From a virus: a stretch of DNA of 30,582 bases. The stretch's first letter is position 1. Each line of letters opens with the position of its first letter. The stretch is taken from IMG/VR virus record IMGVR_UViG_3300005822_000040, positions 1 to 30,582 of that record; one strand, 5' to 3'. Both the position numbers and the translations under genes were made by a program. Of this stretch, positions 8,490 through 17,200 are shown piece by piece. Below the pieces are notes generated by a model. That model was not told where the DNA came from. It saw nothing but the letters and a program-made list of their open reading frames with translations, and did no database searches.

Positions 8490-8996
8490 ATGACTACGAT
8501 CAAGATCAGACCGGCTAAGCCCTTGGACACGTCGAATCTGGTACGGCTGCTCACAGCCGCACACGACGAAGCAGGCGCTTACCCACCAGTCGATCAGAGC
8601 TTAGGCTTGAACTGGATCACACAGACCCTCACGAACGGGTACGTTATCGTTGCAGATGTGTCTGGCAGACTGGTGGGAACATTGGCTCTCACTAACTATC
8701 AATTTCCATGGTCACCCAAGTGGTACATGTACTTGGAGTGGTTATACGTGCAGAAGAAGTTCCGCAAGGGTGGAGCTTTCGAGGCGCTGATCAAGGCTTG
8801 TCATGCCTACGCTGATCAACACGATGCGCCCATTCTTGCAGGTGTTTCCTCGGCTGACCGAGATGTATTCTTGAAGGACAAGGTGTTCCAGCACCACGGC
8901 TACAAGTACATCGGTGGAGATTTCATTCGTCCAAGTAGGAGTGAAGTCAGTGGGCAGCAAGAAAAAGAAAACGACTCAGACATACAAGCCGCCTGA
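8490..8996 (+). CDS. GNAT-family N-acetyltransferase
   Basis: This is a 168-residue protein, normal GNAT length. It opens with the beta-1 strand ITTK-like pattern TIKIRPAKPLD and has VIVADVSGRLVGTLAL in the middle (beta-2/beta-3). The core strand YLEWLYVQKKFRKGGAFEALI (residues about 83-103) corresponds to the acetyl-CoA binding motif A. FQHHGYKYIGGDFIR is the usual closing motif. I chose ATG 8490 rather than an upstream in-frame ATG at 8403, because 8490 follows the 39-residue gene with an AAGGGG about 4 bases upstream. GNATs of this type are found among virion genes of many phages. The target may be a virion protein or a host protein, and the substrate is not predictable. Its 3' end overlaps the next gene by 47 bases. 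Confidence 0.85.
   Translation: MTTIKIRPAKPLDTSNLVRLLTAAHDEAGAYPPVDQSLGLNWITQTLTNGYVIVADVSGRLVGTLALTNYQFPWSPKWYMYLEWLYVQKKFRKGGAFEALIKACHAYADQHDAPILAGVSSADRDVFLKDKVFQHHGYKYIGGDFIRPSRSEVSGQQEKENDSDIQAA
8937..8941 (+). promoter_or_regulatory. Ribosome binding site that selects GTG 8950
   Basis: AGGAG with 8 bases to GTG 8950, inside the end of the acetyltransferase gene. The in-frame ATG at 8914 has no comparable site, so the GTG is the better start. Confidence 0.65.
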
Positions 8997-9897
8997 GTGG
9001 GTTGAAGGTGGTGCCAAGGATGCGATGACTATTGGTCGTCGTATCGGCAACCAGCAGTACGAGGCATATACAGGCGAGCGCGTAGCTGGTCTGTCGCAGA
9101 ACGAGCAGATGGGCATGGACCTTGCTCGTGAGACAGGCGTTGGCGATCCGTACTATCAGGAAGGCGCGGCGCTGGCGAGACGTGGAACTGAGCAGTTCCG
9201 CGATGCTGACATGTCTGAGTACATGAATCCGTACATTAAGGGCGCACTGGACCCAGCAGCTCGTGAGATACGCGAGGAAGGCGCGAGAGGCGCTGCTGAG
9301 CTGGATTCAAGAGCTGCATCTATGGATGCCTTTGGTGGTAGTAGAGCGGCTCTCATGCGCTCTGAGAACCGTGAGAAGACCCTACAGGGTGTCAAGGACC
9401 TCTACGGTGAGGGCTACGCCAAAGCGTACGAGAGTGCCGTCAACATCTGGGGTGATGAGCGAGCCAGAGATATGCAGGGCGCTGGGCGCTTCATGCAGAT
9501 CGGTGATGCTATCACCAATGCGAGAAAGACAGACATCCATACCCTGATGACAACTGGTGCCACCGACCGTGGTATCCAGCAGGCAATGCGCGACTTTGAC
9601 TACAACCAGTTCATCGAGAACCGAGACTGGGACTTCCGCAACCTTGGTGGTCTGATCGCAGCACTGGAAGGCACAAGGGGTTCCTACTCAACCAAGCATA
9701 CATCGACCGAAGAGACTAGCGGTGGCGAGGTGGCTCAGGCTCTGGGTATTGCCGCAACACTGGTTGGTGCTTTCTTTAATCCAGCAGGAGCGGCAGCAGG
9801 CGCTGTCGGTCAGGTTGGCACCAACACTAATTGGTCACAGCCAGACGCATCCGGCTTGCAGACCATCCTTTCAACGCCAGCCCCAATTGGAGGCTAA
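8950..9897 (+). CDS. Probable internal virion/ejection protein
   Basis: This is 315 residues from GTG 8950, chosen for the AGGAG 8 bases upstream; an in-frame ATG at 8914 would add 12 residues. The start is basic (GSKKKK), followed by YKPPEWVEGG and then ERVAGLSQNEQMGMDLARE near residue 40. That is a pattern common to a family of podovirus structural proteins encoded between the tail genes and the large ejection protein. The middle is alpha-helical and Ala/Arg rich. The end has a hydrophobic Ala/Gly segment (QALGIAATLVGAFFNPAGAA), as seen in proteins that insert into membranes during DNA entry. It is co-oriented with and immediately upstream of a second protein of similar kind and the giant virion protein. 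Function is inferred mainly from order and composition. Confidence 0.6.
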   Translation: MGSKKKKTTQTYKPPEWVEGGAKDAMTIGRRIGNQQYEAYTGERVAGLSQNEQMGMDLARETGVGDPYYQEGAALARRGTEQFRDADMSEYMNPYIKGALDPAAREIREEGARGAAELDSRAASMDAFGGSRAALMRSENREKTLQGVKDLYGEGYAKAYESAVNIWGDERARDMQGAGRFMQIGDAITNARKTDIHTLMTTGATDRGIQQAMRDFDYNQFIENRDWDFRNLGGLIAALEGTRGSYSTKHTSTEETSGGEVAQALGIAATLVGAFFNPAGAAAGAVGQVGTNTNWSQPDASGLQTILSTPAPIGG

Positions 9898-9900
9898 ATC

Positions 9901-11214
9901 ATGGGTATTCGCGACTCAATCTCTCAGGCTGGAATGGCTGCAAAAGCGTACGCAGACGAACAACAGAACACCAGACCTGCCACCCCCGGCAGTGCCGTAC
10001 CGGAAGTTGCCAGCACCCCTGCGGCAGCACCAGCAAACGATACAACAGGGGCTGGTGGGTCTGGTCCTGACTCTCCACCCCAATCTGGTGGTCCCGATTG
10101 GGTTAGTCCCGGTGGTATGCCAACCGATAAGACCGACCAAATGGGCATTGGTCAGGTGGAAGAGCTTGAGAAGTCGGCTGCGAATGTGGCGAACGGCAAA
10201 GCACCAGATGGTCCTGCACTAAGTGACCCTGATGTATCAACCGCTAAAATTGCTGATCAGAAGGTCAAGCTCAATGAGAGCCTTGACGCTTGGGGTGCCA
10301 ACCCAGAGAAGGCTTTGAATCAGCTGAAGAACGACAACCTGAAGCGCCTCAAGCAGCTGGAGAAAGAGGGCGCGATAGACAAGAAGACGTACACCAATCT
10401 CAGGGATCGCTGGAAGAACATCTTCAATGTCATTCCCAAGGAAGACTTCGGCATGGTGCTGATGGACTTCGGGATGCGAGCGATGATGGCTGGCGAAACC
10501 ATGGGCAGCGCAGCAGCTCTCGGTGCAGCAGGCTCAGGCGCACTTCAGGGTGTGCAGGCTCGTAAGGAGCAGGACTACCAGCGTGGTGTTGAGCAGGAGA
10601 AGTTGGCTGGCGATATGGCTCGTGCTGATCTGAGCGCTTCGACCGCAGCTCTTACTGCGAGCAAGAAGGGTTCTGATACCAAGGACACTCAGGAAGGTGT
10701 CATGGAATGGAGAGACGGCAAGTGGGAATACATGGAAAAGCTGAACCCGGAAACAGGAAAAATGGAGAGGGTGATGCCGTCCGCTCTTGCTGGAAGACCA
10801 CCAACTGACAAGTGGAAGATCGACCGACTTGTTGCTGGAGGTATGTCACCAGAAAAAGCTGACAGGATTATCCTGCTCGGACAAGACCCTCAGCGAGCAA
10901 AAGAGATTGCGGTATCGTCATGGAACGCATTTGAACGTGACGCTGACGCGACAATCACAATTGGTGGAAAAACGTACACCAAGCGTGATGTCAAGAAGGC
11001 TGATATTGCAGACCTTAAAAGAGCGTACATGGATGAGACGCTTTCCATCCTTGGTATTCCACCAGAGGATCGAGGTCCAGCACAAGGTGGTGGCGCTTTG
11101 AACCAAGGTGGTGAGCCTGATGCCTATGAGTGGCTGAAGGATAAGCCATCACATTACACACCAGAGCAGTGGGACGAGTACGTCGCAAGTCGAAAAGAAG
11201 CGGTAGGGTGGTAA
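9901..11214 (+). CDS. Probable internal virion/ejection protein
   Basis: This is a 437-residue protein with a strong ribosome binding site (GGAGG at 9889-9893, 7 bases before ATG). Residues about 20-75 are a low-complexity Pro/Ala/Gly/Ser linker. Residues about 115-180 are helical and charged. FGMRAMMAGETMGSAAALGA (about residues 190-210) is a hydrophobic Gly/Ala segment of the type seen in ejection proteins, followed by a coiled-coil-like stretch (QARKEQDYQRGVEQEKL). The second half is soluble and includes a GGMSPEKADRIILLGQ helix pair. The gene is followed 3 bases later by the giant protein gene, so the two are probably made together and may act together in the virion core. No enzymatic motif is seen. 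Confidence 0.55.
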   Translation: MGIRDSISQAGMAAKAYADEQQNTRPATPGSAVPEVASTPAAAPANDTTGAGGSGPDSPPQSGGPDWVSPGGMPTDKTDQMGIGQVEELEKSAANVANGKAPDGPALSDPDVSTAKIADQKVKLNESLDAWGANPEKALNQLKNDNLKRLKQLEKEGAIDKKTYTNLRDRWKNIFNVIPKEDFGMVLMDFGMRAMMAGETMGSAAALGAAGSGALQGVQARKEQDYQRGVEQEKLAGDMARADLSASTAALTASKKGSDTKDTQEGVMEWRDGKWEYMEKLNPETGKMERVMPSALAGRPPTDKWKIDRLVAGGMSPEKADRIILLGQDPQRAKEIAVSSWNAFERDADATITIGGKTYTKRDVKKADIADLKRAYMDETLSILGIPPEDRGPAQGGGALNQGGEPDAYEWLKDKPSHYTPEQWDEYVASRKEAVGW

Positions 11215-11217
11215 CCC

Positions 11218-14200
11218 ATGGCTGAAGAGCTTAGCTTTGAAGAAGAGATGGCGAGGGCACGAGAGAGCCTGAGTCGCAGAGAAGAAGAAGTCACCCAGCA
11301 GATCGAGCCTGAAGAAGAGCCGCCTGCCGAGGTGCCTGCTCTTGGCGCTGGTGAGGTTCCAGCAATTGGCGAAACATCTCGTAGTGATCTCACTCCTGAG
11401 CGTCCACGGACGTTTGAAGAAGAGATGGCTCTTGCTCGCGGCGAAGAGCTTCCAGACACAGATCAAAACACAGGCTTCCTTGGAGACGTAGGCACCGACA
11501 TCAAGATCGGCGCTTCGATGATTGCCAAGGGTCCGATGATCCGTGCTGAAAAAGAGCGCGACTTCAGGGATCAAACTAAGAATAAGGTCGCTGAGCAGTT
11601 GACTGAACCAGACATCGCAGGCATCGAGAAGATCGCTGGCAAGAAGATCGACAAGATGGACTGGTTTGAACTCAATAATGCCGCTACCGATTTTTACGGC
11701 ACGACCGGCGAAGGGTTCCTCGGTAAGCGTTTCGTGTGGAACAACATGCTGCGCGAGATGATGGGCTTCCGTGAGGGAGACAAGGATCGCGACGGCTCAC
11801 CGGGGTTATCCAATCTCGTCACAGGTGAAGAGCCTAGAGAGGCTGGCGAGCCTACAGGTGCGCCTGCGTTCGAGGGTGCCTATGAGTTAATCAGCGGTAG
11901 CCTGAGAAGCAACAAGGCTAACGTGCTCACTGGCGCTGTTGGTGTCTTGAAGCTCGATGGTCAGGCGATGTACGAAGGTATCGCTCGACCAATCATGGAG
12001 AGCACTGGTGTAGATAGTAGGGAGAAAGCAGAAGCAGCTGCCAAGGCTCTCGATGAACTGTACCTCGAATACACAGACGAGATGCAGGAGCAGGAGCAGA
12101 AGACCTTCATCAACCCAGAGGCAACGAAGAACCCATTGACATGGTTCTCTGGTGACGACACCAAGAGCTGGAAGGGAATCCTGCACACCACCTTGCAGCA
12201 AGGTCCGATGCTTCTGTTGATGGCTGGTGCATCAAAGGGAGGCGGCATGGTTGGTGCAAGCCGCTACACCCGGAGCATGAGAACACCTCTTCAGACCATG
12301 GAAGAGGTTCAAAAGATTCAGAAGACTGGTGCCACGATCGGTGGCGCAGCAGCTGGTGGTATGGCAGAGATGTCTATGATTCGTGATGGTGTCTTCACTG
12401 AGGTGAATCGACGCATCGAGAACGAAACCAGTGATGAGATGTGGGCTAACAACGAGCACTACTCAAGACTCGTTGCTGGTGGTATGACACCCGAAGAAGC
12501 CAAGCAGATCGTTGGCTACTCATACGCCAACAGCGCAGGTGAGATGGCAATGGTTATCTCTGGCGCTTTGCTTGGTACACCCATGGGCGCGTTTTACGGT
12601 CAGACGGTTGGTCGCTCAGCTGGACGACAGCAAGCCAAGCAGTCGATCCTCGCGCAGATGGGTAGAGGTGCCCTGTACGAGACTGGTCAGGAGATGGCTC
12701 AGGAAGGCACTGAGCAGATCGCATCGAACCTTGCAGTCATGCGTATCAACCCAGAGGCGAAGGTCTTTGACGATGTGCTCGAAGCGATGGCGGCAGCAGC
12801 CTTTACCTCAGCACCATACGGTGCAATATCTGGTATCGGTAGTGACAAGGGCGCTGGTGTAGCGAAGGACTACGACAAGTTGGTTAATCTGTCGCAGCCG
12901 TGGATGAACGCAGCCAACGAGCGCTGGAAGTTCCAGAACAAGAAAGGACCGAACACCTCGTTCGCAAACGATGCCTCACCACAGGATCAACGTGATGCGA
13001 TGATCGAGCTTGAGCGCCTTCAGGAGAAGGAGGCTGAGGCATTCGACAAGGTTCGTACCGAAACGTACGAGCTGATGGAACGCAATGGTGCCGACAAAGA
13101 AAAGCTGCTTGAGCACAAAGCGCGAGCTGATGGATACCGTCTCGATCTGGCAATGATTGCGAAGCGGCGCAAGGCTCGCCAGATTGCCAAGAAGCAGGCA
13201 GCAGAAGAGAAGAGGGCGCTGGCAGAACGCGCAGCAGCCAAGGCACAGGTCGAGAGAGATGTCTTCACGATCGAGGACAACACTCGTCTGGTCGAAGGGA
13301 TGCAGGCTATCCAGCGTGGCGAGGAAGTTCATCCAGAGATGTACGACGAGTTGTCGAAGATGGGCTACGGCACGTTCGACCAGAGAGGCACAAAGTTCAT
13401 ACTCACCCAGCGTGGCGCACGTGGTCTCGAAGAGCTGGCGACTCAGGCTTCAGACCTCAAGGATAAACTGGAAGCTGGCTTCACTGGCGCTGACAGGCGT
13501 GTTGATAGCAACCTTCGTGATGCCTACCAGAACCTGACCGAACAGGAGTTCGAGGATCAGGTTATGCGTGACGATGACACGAGGCTCTGGAATAAGCGCA
13601 AGTGGAATCAGGATAAGGATAAATCTGTAACGATCAACGGTGTTGAGCAGAAGAAGTCTGTTGCCGTACTGGACGTTGACGCTCTCAAGTGGGTCAACGA
13701 CAACATGAGTCACAGCGCTGGCACGAAGTTGCTGCGCACGGTGGCTAAAGAGATCGAATCTCTTGGCAGCGGCGCTGAGTCTTACAGGTATGGTGGTGAT
13801 GAGTTTATCGTCACTCACCCAGACCCAGACAAGCTCCAGTCGATGGTCGAGCAGGCTATCGCACGTGTGAACGCTCTGCCGCGAATGGAAGAGGCTGGCA
13901 AGAGCATCAAGATACAGGTCTCTGTTGGCTACGGTCAGGACTTCGATACAGCTGATGTGGCTCTCAATCAGGAGAAGGATCGACGCATCGCATCAGGTGA
14001 GCGGGTTGACTCTCGTGTCGAGGGTGCGACCCCACCATCATTGCGTCTCACTGAGCCAGACAATAGTCCTCAGATGACCCTGTTCGCGATGAGTAAGGAC
14101 TATAAGAAGTTCGATGACGATCAGATTCACAAATCGGACAACAACACCGGAGACCCTGAGTACTGGGATGAGTACGTCAGTGCTGGTGATTTGTTCTACA

Positions 14201-17200
14201 ACTCGCAGGTGTTTGGCACCAGAAAGGTTTCAGAGCAGGAGATGGGGTGGATCGAGGGCACGATCGAGGACTACTTGCCATCAACCAATCAAGGCAATCC
14301 ACCAGTCACATTGATGCACGACTACACGTGGCTGTCTGAAATCTCACCAAACCAGTACGAAGAGATGCTGTCGATGCCGTTCGGTGCTCAGAACGTACGC
14401 GGCATCTTCTCAATGGATGACCCATCGCATGGTGTCTTTCTGTTCGCTGATGCAATCATTGCTGAGGTGAGACGCGGCTTGAAGTCGGGTAACAAGATCG
14501 GCACTTGGAATGGCATCAAGTACAAGATCAAAGAAGGTGACACCGTTGAGATAATCGACGGCAAGGGGAAGATTCGCAAGGCGAAGGTCACTGACTTTAC
14601 GATAAAGAAGCCGAAGTACAGCTACGGCACAACATCATTCTCTGGAGCTGAGAAGCGCCTGCAAAAAGAGGCGATCGACACTCGTCAGCGAATCAATAAA
14701 CTGATCCGCAAAGAAGAGTCTCTACTGAAGGCTCGCCTGAAGATGTCCGAGGTTAAGCGGGAGGATCGAGACCACCCAATCAATAAGCAGCTTGCGGAGA
14801 ACTTTGAGAATCAGGGTCAGCTTGAGCAAGAGTTGCGCATGTTCCAGTCGGCGCTGGCAAGAGAGCGTCAGGCACGGTGGAAACGTCCTACTGACGAGAA
14901 CGTGGATCGCGGCGCAAATAGTCTCACCGTCGAACTGGATGGTGACGTGCTTGTGTTCGACCCTGAGATGAATTCACTAATTAGGTCTACAGATACAGAG
15001 GCATCGGTAAATCAAAAATACAACATTGGTTATGATTGGTCGCTTCCTACCAATACTTTTCAGGCGACATTATCCAATGGTGACCATCGGTATTACCGTT
15101 TCTCGTCAGATGGTGACGGAAACTTAATGGTGATGGAGAAGGTTCAAAGAGCATACAAGCCAGCGGTGGATGTTTCCCACATGATTGGTCAGTCACCAAA
15201 AGCCATCATTCAAAAAGTAACTAATGACGATGGACTTGATTTTCATGGTCGTACTGGAGATGTGCTGGAAGAGGCTCTTGGTAAGGTGCCGAACTTTAGT
15301 CAGCGCTCTGAAGATGCAAAAGCAAAAGAGAGAAAGTCTTTTGCTAAGCAACTTAAAATTGATTCTGCACCATACGCTGAAGAGAGGGGTGATATATACC
15401 TCGGTCAGATTCGTCATGCGAAATCATCTAAGTGGTACGACAACTTCGGCAACGAAGAGGCATCCAAAGACGAAGAGATGACGCGAAAGCATGTTGAGAT
15501 GCTTGTCGCTGACACCGTGATGCACGAGACGGTTGGTCACTTTGGTATTCGCGGTATCACGAAGGACTACGAGTCTTACATCAAGCTGACTCATGCGATG
15601 GTCGATGCTTTCCCAGAGGTGGCTGAGGCACTCCGGTGGATGGGGTACACATACCGTACCGACATCAACAAGGGTGAGGACCTCGACCGTGCTAACAAAG
15701 CCCTGCTGGGCGAAGAGATCATGGCATGGAAAGCTGGTGAGCTACTGAGCAACCCAGAGCTGAAGGGTATGACTCTGCCACAGCAGAGCGCGATACGGCG
15801 CTTCATCACGTGGTTCAAAGAGCAGCTCATCCAGCTTGGCTGGGGTAAGGTTTTCCGCAAGTACAAAGCAGCTCAGATTCGTGCCGCTCGCAGGCGGCTG
15901 TACAACCCAACCAATGCACATGTGCGCGAGCAGGCTTTCATCGAGCTGTACGGCAAGGGTGATCAGGCTGGTTTAATCCATTCTGGTCAATCTGCTGAGC
16001 GAACTGGTGCATGGAAGAAGGGCAAGAAGACAAAGCGTGGTGTCGTCATCCGGGCAGCAGACAGCTTCCTTACCGACAACGACCTGCTGAATATCATTGC
16101 TCGCTCTCATGACGCTATCGTCAACGGGCACTCAAAGTGGACCTTCAAGGACTTCCATGGTCAGCCGCACAATTTGTACATGCGCGACATGGAGATATTC
16201 AGGAAGCCCATTTATGAGGTGATGGTCAACGGTGTTCGTGGTCGAACTGAAGAAGAGGTTCTGAGTGAAGAGGACTTGGCACCCGCACCTCCAGTGCCGA
16301 CTCTTGCCGAGGCATACAAGGAAGCCACTGGCGAGGATATGCCAGAGGGCTGGAAGCCGCTGACACCCGGTGACTTCAAAGACGCTGCCAAAGAGATGAT
16401 GGCAGAGAAGGGTGAGCTGTTTGATGAGTATCAGGCTGCACGAGAAGCCGCAGGAGGCAAGCTCGGTCCACCTGTGTTCCTGTATCAGAAGGAGACAGGT
16501 GGTGCGGCAGGCGATAACGTAGCCGGTAAGGTGCAGTCGATCATCAGTAAGGCGAAGAAGGAGAAGGTGCGCCGAGAGAATCTGGTTCGTGCGAAGAAGG
16601 CGAAGATCGAGGCAGGCGAGCGCATGTATGGTGAGTCCTTCAATCAGGACAGGATTCCGATCTTCCCAGAGGTAGCCACACTTCAGGGCTTTATCGAGGC
16701 AGCAAAGCAGGCGCTACCGAGCGCGAAGAACAAGGGCTTCATCTCCGAGATGGAAATGGAGGCAGCTGGCTTCATGGAGCAGCTGTGGCCTAGCAGGTTC
16801 AGAAGCATTGTAATTGACCTGTTTGGAGGCACTGATCCAGCAGACCTCAGCAGTCGCCTTGGCATATCAGAGAAGCGCATCAAAGAGCTACGGAACCCCG
16901 GTCAGCAGATGACCGAGGAAGAGGCTAATGCTGTATCGAAGTTAATGAAAGAGACCGACTCTCAGAACTCTATGTTTTATGAGTCGCAGGTTGATCCGAA
17001 GAACCTGATGCAGAATAACAACCTCATCCTTAGCGACTTTATTCCTGTTCTCGGTCAGTACGCTCTCAGTCAGCAGGACCCAGCGTTGACGACACTCAAT
17101 ATTTTGCTTGGCGAAAACCATGCCGCGTTTGAGGCTTACTTAAAAGCGGTGGCGAAAGAACTGTCAGATGATCCTGATGAAAGGTCTCAAGCATTGATGG

